Below are positions 35,105 through 45,816 of a stretch of 64,000 nucleotides of DNA, one piece after another. Source of the stretch: Pseudisothecium myosuroides. Taxonomy: Eukaryota; Streptophyta; Bryopsida; Hypnales; Lembophyllaceae. The notes under the pieces are model-generated. The model saw only the letters and a list, made by a program, of their open reading frames with translations. It was not told the origin of the DNA and made no database searches. The position numbers and the translations under genes were made by a program. The DNA lies in NCBI GenBank assembly GCA_951799445.1, contig OX637297.1:434001-498000 (forward strand), in the 5' to 3' direction. Numbering within the stretch: the stretch's first letter is position 1; each line of letters starts with the position of its first letter.

Positions 35105-35420
35105 TAGCAACCTCATGGGGAACTCTCAGTGCTGAGAGGTCCCATTTGGGGTGCCAGTGTTGCAAATTTTTTTGGAAATAGGTGCATTGGTTCCTGATTA
35201 AGAGAAGGGTATCCCTAAACCGTTTTCATTTTTTACTGTAAACTGCTTCGAAAGACCCAATCGTAGCTCTCTTGGTGCCAAGAGTTCCTATTCGGGGTGC
35301 CGGTCTTGCATTTTTAAAATAATAATTAAGGAACGCCTATTTTTTATTAGGGGAAGGGTAACCTCCTTCCTGAACCCATTTTTTTGGTTACGGTTGGAGG
35401 CATCATCATGGGGCTCCATC
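35105..35420. repeat. Two diverged relatives of the 28.7-kb hairpin repeat
   Basis: Two units of about 165 bp contain GGGAACTCTCAG-tg-CTGAGAGGTCCC and AGCTCTCTTGG-tg-CCAAGAG, each followed by GGGGTGCCGGTCTTGCA-like and TTCCTGATTAAGAG-like words. They match the layout of the 148-bp repeats at 28697-29260. Confidence 0.6.
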
Positions 35421-35855
35421 ATTGTTGTGCAATATTCTATGGAATGCCTGCTCTTACAATTAAGAAAAAAAATGTTGTTGCCTTGGCTTTAGCACACCCT
35501 ATTCTATTCCACGTTCATGGGTCTGGGGTACCTAAACCGCAGTAATAGGTTGACAGTAATAGTTCTACAAAATCAAGTCCAGAGTCACAGGTGTACGATA
35601 ATAAATCGACATTAGTACCTCCACAGTAACAAGTTCATGGTCATGGGTCCACAATCATGGGTCAACGGTCATAGGTCCACATGAAATATATTCTTCTAAA
35701 CCCTATTATTTTCCACCAAACCAAAATGTATTGAGGTTCTGTACCCAAACTCTCCAAAATGTCCAACTTTTTTTTAAAGGATCCGAGGGCTTGCAAAATC
35801 TACGCTCACTGCTCTCAAGCTCGCGCTTTTAGGCTCACAATTTAGCGTCGTTGAT

Positions 35856-35914
35856 CGGGACAACGCAACCAAATTAACAAAATTCTATCAAAATTCTTGC
35901 GTTTTCTACTAGTG
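35856..35914. mobile_element. Right-end fragment of a CACTA-type MITE
   Basis: The segment CGGGACAACGCAACCAAAT through GCGTTTTCTACTAGTG matches the right half of the complete MITE at 41112-41197. The left half is missing, so this is a truncated copy. Confidence 0.7.
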
Positions 35915-37578
35915 ATTCTTTCATTTGCAAGTTTTAAGGCTAGGAAATGTGGTTAGGATTCTGGATTGGGATCCATTAAGGTTTTATTTGCAGCTTTGCA
36001 CATTTTAGGGATTTTGTTTACGGTATCAAAAATATTTGAATAGGATTTATTTTGCAGATTTAGGGATTTTGGTTAGGGTATTAGGGTTTTTAGAAAGTTG
36101 TTTCTGTAGCCGCCGTGATATTTGTTCAAACATGCTTAGGATTAGTCTAGGATTTGCGTAGGATTTGCAAAGGATTTGGGCAGTATTTTGCAAAGTGTTT
36201 TATTACAGGTGCTTAGGGTTTGTAAGGTATTGAGTTTCATAATCAATGCAAAGAACTGTTACTTCACTTAAATGGATGAAGCTGGATGCTGCGTGCCGAG
36301 AGCTTTCAAATGGCTTAAAATTGCTTAGTGAAGAGGATTTCTTGCCTCACAATCCTTACAACATTTTCAAGATTGTAGAAGTTTACTACATTCCAATAAT
36401 GTTGAACCTTGCAACCTAATATTGTTTTTTTTTTTTTTTGTATAGTGCACAGCTTGCAACAAGTTATTGGGAGGTGTTCAAGCTGAAGCGGGTGGGTTAC
36501 TAGGAGGTGAAGCTGAAGTGCTGCCTTGCCTTCAAGGTTTGTGACTTAATCCCATTTAGTATATATGTTCCGACAAACTGTTACATCTTTAGAATTTGCT
36601 ACGCGTTTCAATGAGAGAATTTGAGAGGATTAAAGCTGCCAAGTGTATATGGCGTCACTCGTTTCGTTGATGCAGCAATAATTTGTTCGAACAAGCGCTA
36701 TGTAGCTCTGTCTTCACTTTATTCCGGGCAATTCCTTGGTCTCTGAGCTTGTACTAGCATGCCTGGTCAATCAGGTCAAAAGTGGGTTAGAATGAAACTA
36801 AAAAGTACTCCATGTACCAACTCCAGTGAGAAATTAACGTCAACCATTGAGGCAAAGTCTAATCTTTTAGAGCTATAGAATTTGTTGATGCTTGTTGCAA
36901 GAGCACGTAGTGAGTCTGTACCTTTGAGAACAATGCGTTTGAAGATCACACTAGCAATGTAAATTTAGGTAGTTGTTTTTGTCCAGCAAGCTTCTCTACT
37001 CCAATTTCAAAATGGTACTCTAATTTAATTAAAGAATTGATTGTTTAATTAATGAACTGCTATTAGGTTATAGTTAGGTTTGTTGTTAAGTTATTATTTT
37101 GTGACTTTATCTCTTTCGGATCGTTGATGATGTTAGTTGGATTGAATTGCATTAGCCTTTTTAGGCTAGATGATCGGTTGGTTGGGACGACTAGTCTCCA
37201 TGAACGTGTAGTAAGTGATAGCCTATTAGTGAAGCTATGTGCAGTTTTAGGTCGCTACGAGCTGAACTAGAAGAATCATGGCACTAGTATAAAACCAATA
37301 TTCTTATGATCAATATGTAGTGGTTCAGCAAGGTATTAATCATTTAGACCATAGAAACCAGGTAATAAATGACTTTTGTGACTAATTTCACACTGAACCG
37401 CAAGAGATAAAATAGATCTAAATAACAATAGGCTCAAATTAGTGAAGTTGAGGTTGATAAAGTCTGTATTAGAAGATCACATTAACAATCCATTTAAAAG
37501 CCAAACAAGAAATTATTACAAATAAACATCTTTAACAGAGTAGGTCGATCTACATCATCGCAATAGCCCTAGCCATTT

Positions 37579-37920
37579 AGCTCGAGTCAATCTAAAAAAC
37601 CTGATGTAGCCAAGCAAACCTCTGTATAAATCGTCTCATTAGAAACTATGTCTAGAACTCCTTTTAGAACCTTTGTTTAGAAACTCTCCCCTTAATTAGC
37701 TCAAACAAGCTAATTATCTATAAAAACAAACTTGTCAATCTGTAAGAGAGTTTTTCATGCTTAAAATAATTAAGCCACAGTGATTCAGATGAGGTCAATC
37801 TAAGTAACCTGAAGTAGCCAAAAAAAAGGAACTCCCTTTACAACCAGTTTCTCTAAAGCAAAACGACCCAGTGAAATAAGAAACAACACAGAACTTCCTT
37901 TAATCAGCTCGAAACAAGCT
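37579..37920. repeat. Three decayed dyads of the AGCTCGANTCGAGCT family
   Basis: AGCTCGAGTCAATCT (37579), AGCTCAAACAAGCT (37698) and AGCTCGAAACAAGCT (37906) keep the outer AGCT arms and the TTA or TCA flank but have lost part of the centre. They lie about 0.9-1.2 kb upstream of the next element gene, as in the two intact clusters. Confidence 0.5.
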
Positions 37921-38829
37921 AAATACTTATAAGAAAGTTCCATCACCTTAGGAATAATAGACCTCAGTCTCTTAACATCTAATTAATAATAGGTATTCCC
38001 TCTCGTTCGACATTAGTTGTTACATTTGTAAAAACAGAATGAAGTGTTGGCCTCTATTTAATATACCTTGAAGCTGACTGACCTAACAAGAATAAACAAC
38101 CCTTGCCTTCCTGGCGTTATCCAGATCAAAACTATCTTAGTTCAAGTCAATCCTTTGCATGAAGATTATCCAGTTAATATTATTACGAATTAACTGAGTT
38201 TGATAGAACTGAAGGTTATAGATAAGAAATTATAAAACATCAAAAATATGAAGTATTAGCTCTTAGATGTCTAAAACAGCTTGGTACGACCTGAATTGAT
38301 TAAATAGATACTAATAACTAGATAAAAGAGTGAGCAATTAAAATAAATAAAATAATTGTGTGGGAGTACGTAAATTCAAAGTGTATAAAAATAGATTAGA
38401 ATAGGATTAGGATAGAGCCAAAAAATTTCAAATTTTGATAAAAACATAGGAAATTAGATCCAATTACAGATAACTTTAGAGTAGTTAGTTTCCGTGTTGC
38501 TAGATCTGTTACGGCTGGTTTATCACTAAAAGTAGACGGATCCGGAATCCGTAATTTTTCGGATTGATGGAACCTACAGCCTAGAGTTCCGGCCTAGAAA
38601 ACTAGGGTACCATTAAAGGAACGGTCTCCTATCCGTTCTCCACCAGGAACGGTCGGCAACTCGACGGGTAATTAAGTCCACGCCAACCCTATTCTTCTTC
38701 CTTTCTACTTTGCAGACTTCTACGCGCGCATAGTTGAGAGAAAGAGCAGTGAGATAGAGATCGCGCCAAGGAGAGAAAGGTGAGATTGGTGCCGATTGCA
38801 CCAGATTGGTGTTGTTTGTGTCGGTAATC

Positions 38830-40689
38830 ATGGCGGAAAGTAGCGATCCAAAAATACGGGTTACGGTCATGGCGCGAACAGTTTGTCCGGCTATTCCGAA
38901 GGATCCGACCATGTGGAGGCAATTAGAGGAGGATCTAACATGTATGGGGTGCATCAGATTGTTACGAAGGCCCTGGAATGTGAAGGACCATGGGATGATC
39001 GAGGAGTTCATCTTAGGGGTCCCGAATCAGTTTGAGTTGACCGTGAGAGGTAGACCCGTAGCTTGGACGGGAGATGTTTTGGCGGAAGTATACAAGTTCA
39101 AGAAGTCCAGACCCGGATTAGCCTCTCGGATGGAAAAGTACTCAAACGAAAAGTTCTGAAATCCTTTCAATGCGAAGGACGGATACGCCATTAGTGAGTG
39201 TAAGAGCGATAAGTATAGACGGGTGCTGGAATTTGTGATTCCGCTTTTGTATCCAGAAAAGCCTACCCAGGTTATAGTCATGGTAGGTAACACCATCTTC
39301 GGAGCTATGGAGGATAGGGCAGTGCGTTATGATAAGTTTTTTGCGGGTGTAGTGACGAAATTGGTGGACCATGTGTCGAAGAGCAAGTATAGTCCACTCA
39401 GCCCGTATTTGTTCCACCTCTCTCACCAAAACAAGGTTTTGAATAGCCATGAGGTGATAGCGTACAAAACCGGAATCCAATTCATAAAGTATGGCCTTAC
39501 GGATGAAGCTGCGCGGGAGCAGCAGGAGTTAGAAGAAGAAAAGCAGGAGGAACCGGTTGACAAACGCGACAAGTAGAGGAAGTCGACCAATCCGGCTGCA
39601 AGAGGAAAGCTTCCGGAACCGGAAACTAGGGAACCCAGCCAGCCTCCTGCGAAGGAAGAACCCACGAATTTCTATGATGCCGGGATGGAGTGGGTACGAT
39701 AGGCTAAGCAGCTCCACAACAACTTATTGGATTTCGTATTCCAAATCAGTGACGAGTTTAAGGTGGAGCCGAAGAAGATTTTGGAGGAAATCCGGCGACG
39801 ACCAAGTCCAAATGTATTGCACGAGAAGGATGAGCAGATCTAGAACTTGGAGAAGGAGCGGGATGACTTTTAAGCCCGGGCGCTGTTTGTTAAAGGAGAT
39901 GCAGCAGTAGCAAGACAGAAGGAGACGAAATCTATCCAGCTCGTCCAAAACTTGACGACGTTGGTTTCGCAGCTGGCAGAGCAGGTGGTCAGAGCCAAAC
40001 TCTTCAATGACCGGATGATCAGTGAAGGACATCTATCCAAATCGAAAGTAGTGACAATTTTGGTCGACTTTCAATCTCGGATGGAGGCGGTGTTGAAGGA
40101 AATGGGTAAGCTACTGGGACACCTTGATCCGGATAAGGCAATGAACTTCACGTCGTTTCCGGAAGTTCCTAGACCCAAGTTCCTAAATACTCCGACCAAG
40201 CAGGGTGTGGGGTCCATTCTGCAAACATCTATAGTTTTGTCCTTGAGTCAAGTGCAGCTACAACGGACGAGTTCAAAGGAGGTACGAGAACTTGGGAAGG
40301 AGATGAGTGAGAAGTCAATTCCGGTGCCACGACAGACTTTTGTTCCGCCAATGGTTCCGTCAACTCGGATTATTGGGACAGCATCATTGATGCTACCTAG
40401 ACGGGAAGTCCGTAGTGATTTGATTGAGCGGATGACGGCCTTACCAAATCCGGCTCGGACCCATCTGAAAAAGTTCACTCACATGCAGCAGCCTTCGCCT
40501 AAACGAGACAACGCAATGATAGACCTTAGAGAGCCATCGCTGGATAAGGAGTCTGAGGTTGAGATGATCAAGAAATCCGACAAGGGGGATTTCGAAACGG
40601 AATCCAAGATGGAATCGGATGAGGAGGCCTCGCCTCCACCAATCAAGCGCCCGATGCAAACCCGGGCAACAGACAAATTGACTCCGTGA
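38830..40689 (+). pseudogene. Element protein with folded N-terminus and coiled coil; five nonsense codons, no indel
   Basis: The start is the ATG in AATCATGGCGG at 38830. One frame continues to the TGA at about 40687, interrupted only by TGA 39157, TAG 39574, TAG 39700, TAG 39841 and TAA 39871. The N-terminal ~250 residues look folded (RRPWNVKDHGMIEEFILG; TVRGRPVAWTGDVLAEVYKF; FVIPLLYPEKPTQ). They resemble, in style only, the N-terminal proteins of other plant elements. Residues ~250-370 are Glu/Lys/Gln-rich and coiled-coil-like. The C-terminal third is basic and Pro/Ser-rich with an acidic patch (DEEASPPPIKRP). No catalytic motif is visible. It could be a gag-like or DNA-binding protein. 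Confidence 0.55.
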
Positions 40690-40945
40690 AGTCTGTGAGC
40701 AAGCCACCTGCAGGGCCGGGTAGCAGTTCAAAGCCGCGGAGGGGGAGGTAGTAAGTAGGATATTTTTAGTTAGTTAGGATTTTGATCTCTAGTTTTGGAA
40801 CGGGTTTTCCGTGTGTGGGGCCCGGTTCCGGATTTCTAGGAACAACTGGCCTTTGACTTTTTGGATATCTCGAGAGGTCATTGTATGGTCACCCGGGTTT
40901 TGGGGGTGGCTTTTCACTTTGTCTTTATGATTGTGCACTTGCAAG

Positions 40946-41030
40946 TCCAACAAGGGGGATTTCGAAACGGAATCCGAGATGGAATTGGATGAGGAGGCCT
41001 TGCCCTTATCAATCAAGCGCGCCACCAAAT
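40946..41030 (+). repeat. Duplicated fragment of the upstream coding end
   Basis: CAAGGGGGATTTCGAAACGG and the following ~75 bp (ATGGAATTGGATGAGGAGG; ATCAAGCGC) repeat the segment at about 40581-40655, with about 90% identity by eye. It lies about 260 bp after the stop of the coiled-coil gene and suggests a partial duplication or a second, overlapping element copy. Confidence 0.8.
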
Positions 41031-41111
41031 GCAAAAATTGGAGTACGACAAAATGAAGATGCAACTCCGTTGCAGAGCAATTCTGAGCGGTTTTTGAGAA
41101 CCCACAACAAG

Positions 41112-41197
41112 CACTAGTAGAAAACGCAAAAAAGTGACCGGGACAACGCGACCAAATCAACAAAATTCTATCAAAATTCCTGCATTTTCAACTAGTG
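41112..41197. mobile_element. 86-bp CACTA-type MITE with AAG duplication
   Basis: It starts CACTAGTAGAAAACGCAA and ends TGCATTTTCAACTAGTG. The 3-bp direct repeat AAG stands on both sides (41109-41111 and 41198-41200). Its right half matches the fragment at 35856-35914. Confidence 0.88.
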
Positions 41198-41309
41198 AAG
41201 GAAGTCCTGAATTTCCATGGAAGTGAAAATTTTTTAAGACGGCGGCGTCATTTCCCAAAGACTCCGAGGATTTGGAGATGAATCTGCGCAAGTTTTCATT
41301 AGCCAAAAA

Positions 41310-41468
41310 CACTACTAGAAAATTCAATTTTTTTTGTTGATTTGGGTCACTATTTTGTTGATTTAGACAATAGTTTGTTGATTTGGACAAATTATTGTCC
41401 AAATCAACAAAAAGTTGACCCAAATCAACGCAACCAAATCAACAAAAAAATTGAATTTTCTAGTATTG
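41310..41468. mobile_element. 159-bp CACTA-type MITE with AAA duplication
   Basis: It starts CACTACTAGAAAATTCAA and ends TTGAATTTTCTAGTATTG. Inside, GTTGATTTGG on the left and CCAAATCAAC on the right form a long hairpin. AAA stands on both sides, but in an A-rich context this is weak evidence by itself. Confidence 0.82.
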
Positions 41469-43141
41469 AAATTAAAAAGACAATTTGAATCAAATCTGCT
41501 CAAATTTTTTGGAGTCATTTTCAAAAAAGAAGATGAGTATGGGAATTTTTGTATCTGGAGCCTTAAAATCAAAGGTTTTAATCAATCAGGTGAATTACTA
41601 AATGTTTAGGATCACTTCAAACAAAAGCATCACTATTGGGGGAATAAACCACAAACTAAATACATTATTCTAGGAATTCAAATCAGTATTTAGAAAATTC
41701 CACTTGGCTTAATGCCAGAAAATATAATAAGGGCCCTTATTAGCACCCTAAAATAATCTGTCTGGGCTCTATTGCAGTTCACCTCATCTATCAACCTAAA
41801 CCCTGTATTCCATGAGTTTACGACAACAAATGGCATTTTGGTTCAATTAAAATGAAAACCGTGTCAATCCAAGGCTACAAGTTCCTAAAACCCACAAACA
41901 GTCATATTCTATTCTTTTCTGCATAATTAGCATGAATTTGTAGCACTGCAATCACATACCTCAATACAGTGTTTAAAAGCGAATCCATCACCAACGTTAG
42001 GCTTCATAAAACAGAACCACATGAACATTAGTACATTAATCGGACACGTCAAATTAATTGAAGACAAGATAGTGTGTTCACAAAAGTGATTTATATTTGG
42101 GCAAAGCTTTGTATTATACAAGAATAATAAATTAAGTATTTAAGGATTGGAAGCCAAACCTGAATTGGCTATATAATGCACGTAATATCGGATATTATTG
42201 CTACGGCCACCGAGGTCAGCAAGAGTAGTTTTAATCTTTCACAGACAAATGAGCTTCATTGTTTTCAAATGCGTGTTCATGCTCTAATGAGCATTTTGTT
42301 GAACAGAGATATTTTCCCAGCGAGCTAGAAAGACAGGTATCCAAGGCTAGCAAATGCCCCTGCTACAGCTCCAAAACCAAAAAAATTCATCAACAGCCCA
42401 TTTTTAGGGATTAAAAAGTAACCATCAATCCCAATGAATATTGTATGGAGTATTCAATTCAGTGTAAGATAGATTGATTCATAGGTTCAATTTCAAGTAG
42501 TACGCATCAAATATTAGTATATCTTGACAAATCCTGTCCTCATGGTGATTCTTAGGTTATTAAACTAAGCACAAAAAAACAAATGTTAATTTACTGTCAT
42601 TTGGGACACTATTAATTTGGCTAACATATTAAATCCTATAAAATCATGATAACACGGTGTAGATAGCACAACATTGAATTCTCAATAGGTACTAAGGAGT
42701 GAGTTCATGGAAAGGACATACATGCTACATGTCCACTTGGGAAGCTCTTGAAAGCATCACAAAATTCTTGCTTGGACACATTGGGGTGCTTGCAGCAAAC
42801 AACCTTGGATAATCAAAAATCGGGACAAACTGGATAGAAAACAAAAAAAGTATTCAAATGAACATCCCTCATGCAAACAAATACAGACTGCATCCAATCC
42901 AGTTTGCGGCAATGTCTTCACTTTGTCTTGATCTAAAAAATGTGGATTGAAGTCTTGAAAACAACACATACGCACCTGAGCTGAGGATCAACTGGAATCT
43001 CCATTGTCTCTTCAAAAAGTAAGGCTGACCAAAACTAAACAAAATATTGGATTAATCGGCCAACATTGAAAAGCTTTGACGTAATCAAAGATTTTTGGAC
43101 ACAAACTCGTCGAGTATGTCCCTATTGTTCTCTTCTAGCGT
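41469..43141. other. AT-rich stretch without a recognised gene
   Basis: Short frames only, without motifs. No terminal repeats were found. Confidence 0.4.
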
Positions 43142-43361
43142 CACTAGTAGAAAATTCAGCGTCCACAATGAATGTTGACCCGAACGTTACATAGCAAAAA
43201 AGTGTTGATTTGGACAAGAAATTGAACACTTTTTTGTTAAACCAAGCGAAAAAATGTTAACTTGGCAACAAAAACATGTTGATTTGGCAACAAAAAAATG
43301 TTCAATTTTCACCAATTAAAATTAAGAAATTCTATTCTAAAAAATCAAATTTCTGGCCCAA

Positions 43362-43492
43362 TCCGGGGCTGCCATGTGGCAAGGCGCCACGCGGCCAGGG
43401 TTGCCATGTGGCGAGGTGCCACATGGACAGGCCACATAGGCAGTCCACCATGTGGCAACCTTGCCCGCGTAGCGAGGTGCCACGTAGGCGGT
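43362..43492. repeat. GC-rich repeat of GCCATGTGGC / GGTGCCAC words
   Basis: Four to five variants of TGCCATGTGGC(A/G)AGG and GGTGCCAC(G/A)T alternate in about 130 bp, abutting the tRNA-like sequence. The base composition is clearly unlike the AT-rich surroundings. Confidence 0.6.
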
Positions 43493-43560
43493 GTGGCCCC
43501 CAAGATTTGAACCCGGGACCTTGGAGGTTAAACTCCAAGGTCTTAAACCATTAGACCACA
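43492..43560 (-). other. tRNA-like sequence (SINE head or tRNA pseudogene)
   Basis: On the minus strand TGGTCTAATGG resembles a pol III A box and GGGTTCAAATC a B box. A T-arm CCGGG-TTCAAAT-CTTGG and an acceptor-like pair (GTGGTCT with GGGCCAC) can be drawn. The anticodon region forms CCTTGGAG-TTTAAC-CTCCAAGG, whose even loop does not give a normal seven-base anticodon loop. So this is a tRNA-derived sequence and probably not a working tRNA. Confidence 0.55.
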
Positions 43561-43632
43561 AATGCAATTGCATGTGCAAAAGGGCAAATGGTTTTTATTT
43601 AATTATTTTCTCATTATTTTTGTATTTGTCAT

Positions 43633-43999
43633 GTGAAGTCAGCAGACTTCAGGGGACGTTTTGACATAGTAAATTAACTTATTTTTTGAAATTTTCAACT
43701 AAGAAAAGTTGGGAAATGAAGGTACCTTTCACCGCAAAAAATCCGTTTGCAATTTAGAGTCTTTAATAAAATGATATGGACAAAATTCAGAGAGGGTGTT
43801 TAAAAGTGTTAAAAAAAATTGGCCATTAATTTCAACCCCTCTCTGAATTTTGTCCATAACTTTTTATTTAAGACTCCAAAATGCAAACGGATTTTTGGAG
43901 GTGAAAATTAATTTCATTTCCCAAATTTTCTTAGTAAGAAGTCTTAAGAAAAAAGTTAATTTACTTTGTCAAAACGGCCGCTGAAGTCTGCTGACTTTT
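43633..43999. repeat. ~365-bp fold-back (palindromic) unit
   Basis: GTCAGCAGACTTC at the left and GAAGTCTGCTGAC at the right are exact reverse complements. Pairing continues inward through TTTTGACA…AATTAACTT, TCTTAG/CTAAGA-like words, CCGTTTGCA/TGCAAACGG and GGACAAAATTCAGAGAGG / CCTCTCTGAATTTTGTCC. The transcript could form a long imperfect hairpin. Confidence 0.82.
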
Positions 44000-44451
44000 A
44001 AAACCACAGACTTGTGAATATTTAAGCTTTTAAATTCTTTTTTTACCTATGTGTTATTTCCTTGAAGCATGAAAATGAAGTTTTAAAAAAAATTTTAGGT
44101 ATATATTTCCAACATGTTTTTTCAATATGTAAAGGAAGGTTGAAAGTTCTACATTTGAGGAACGCATTTTGGATAAATAGTTTGAAAGATAAAACCTAAC
44201 CATTTGTAACAAAAAACATTTACTTTAAAATTTTCATACCATATGTGCCCAAAAAATAACACTTTTCATAAAACTAAACATTTCAATTTGATTTTCTAAA
44301 TTTATTTTTATATCAAAAGCTTTGAAGTATTCAATTTTGATAAATGAGATGGAAATTATAAAGATTTTAAATTTATCGGTAGTTCTAAAATAAAGTGTAA
44401 TTTACTTTTTGGTACTCAATTTCAAATACCGTTAAAGAAGACATAAAAACA

Positions 44452-44592
44452 CACTAGTAGAAAATTCAGTTTTTCTGTTGTTTTGGTCGTGTTGATCTAG
44501 TCAAAATCTGTTGAAAAATCAACAGAATTCTGTCAGATTTTGACTCGATCAACGCAACCAAAACAACAGAAAAACTGAATTTTCTACTAGTG
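44452..44592. mobile_element. 141-bp CACTA-type MITE with ACA duplication
   Basis: It starts CACTAGTAGAAAATTCAG and ends CTGAATTTTCTACTAGTG, with near-perfect hairpin symmetry. ACA flanks it at 44449-44451 and 44593-44595. It is a close relative of the MITE at 31855-32004 and is nested in the larger 43142-45572 interval. Confidence 0.92.
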
Positions 44593-44794
44593 ACATTGGA
44601 TGTACATGATTCATTACAACATTACAAATTATTCATGATTGAAATGGACATTTTTGAAATATATAAGTAAATTTTAAAGAACTTTGAACTTTAATTCATA
44701 ACAATGAATCCCTTAAAGATGTTAATCCTTTAATGAAAAGTTATAAACAAAATGGAGATAGGTATTAGAATTTATTTTTTTTGTAAATTAAGGA

Positions 44795-45335
44795 AACTTC
44801 GGAGGTGGTTTTGGCATAGTACAAGAACTTTTTTGAAAACTTTTTTAACTAATAAAAGTTGGTAATTCAGACAAGCTTTCATCTCCCAAATTCCACTTGA
44901 AGTTTGGAGATTTTACTCAAAAGTTTTGGACAAATTTAAAAGAGAGGTTGGGAATTTATTACTTTTGACATTTTTGAACATCCTCTCTGAATTTTGTCCA
45001 TAACTTTTGATTGGAGGATCAAAACTTCAAAAGGATAATTGGAGATGAAGTCTTGTTTGAATTACCAACTCTTATTAGTTAAAAATATTTTCAAAAAAGT
45101 TGTTTTACTATGCCAAAACGGCCTCCAAAGTCTACTGAATTTAAAGAAAAAAAATTTCAACACTTCTCTGAATTTTGGTTTTAACTTTTGACTGAACAAT
45201 TGAAATCTCAAATGGATTGTTGGAGATGAAAGTTGGTTTAATTCCACAACTTTTTCCAATTCAAAGTTTTTTGAAAAAAGTTCATTTATTATGCACAAAG
45301 TACTTCCAAAGTCTGCTGACTTTAATGGACATCGA
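44795..45335. repeat. Second fold-back unit plus a half unit, related to 43633-43999
   Basis: From 44795 to about 45140 the same layout returns: GGTTTTGGCATAGTA… pairs with …TACTATGCCAAAACGG, around an inner CCTCTCTGAATTTTGTCC. From 45150 to 45335 only the right half is present (CTTCTCTGAATTTTGG … AAAGTCTGCTGACTTTAA). So the unit occurs two and a half times. Confidence 0.75.
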
Positions 45336-45816
45336 ATTGTACGTGAATACTTAATTTAAAAGAAAACTACATTGTACAAATAAGATTCCAAAAGATTCCA
45401 AAAGATTCCAAAAATGTTCAACAAAAATCTATTGATTTTGTCACTGCACTGTCCAAATGAACAAAACAAATGTCACCATTAACCAAAAAACTTTAAAAAC
45501 GGACATTGCAGTACCTAAATCAACAGAAGTATGTTGATTTTCTGTTGATTTGGGCGTCATTTTCTAGTAGTGTAGGTCCTTCAATTCCATGCACTGATTT
45601 GGCCTCCCTATAAATTTTAGCAATAACAACAAACAAAAAAGCATGCTCCCCGGCAATGAATTGCACTCATTTGTTATTTTCACATTTTATACTATTATAG
45701 GAAGGACCCCCAAAATTCAAGGCAAAAAAATCACACACATCTGCCTCTGTATATCTTCATAGCTTGTGCAAAAGATTTGGTATTTTTTGAAAATCTGTGC
45801 CCCTGCCTGACTCGAT

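Larger units (their letters stand above)
34640..38800. other. 4-kb stretch without a gene
   Basis: No frame with recognisable motifs. The stretch contains the diverged hairpin repeats at 35.1-35.4 kb, a MITE end at 35914, words such as TTTAGGGATTTTGGTTAGGG near 36.06 kb, a T-rich run near 36430, and three decayed dyads at 37.58-37.92 kb. Confidence 0.5.
43142..45572. mobile_element. Probable 2.4-kb non-autonomous CACTA-type element carrying fold-back units
   Basis: It starts CACTAGTAGAAAATTCAG and ends TTTTCTAGTAGTG, so the 13-bp ends are inverted with one mismatch. Both subterminal parts contain TGTTGATTTGG words as in the short MITEs nearby. No transposase frame lies inside. The flanks (CGT left, TAG right) do not form a duplication, so the two ends may belong to different insertions. 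Confidence 0.5.

Noticed and set aside
38830..40689. Non-standard genetic code or U-to-C RNA editing reading through the stops
   Set aside because: All three stop codons would have to be read as sense, and frameshifts elsewhere show ordinary decay. U-to-C editing is known from organelles of some land plants, not from nuclear transposons.
43492..43560. A functional tRNA gene
   Set aside because: A and B boxes are present, but the anticodon arm gives an even-sized loop, so it is more likely a tRNA-derived repeat.
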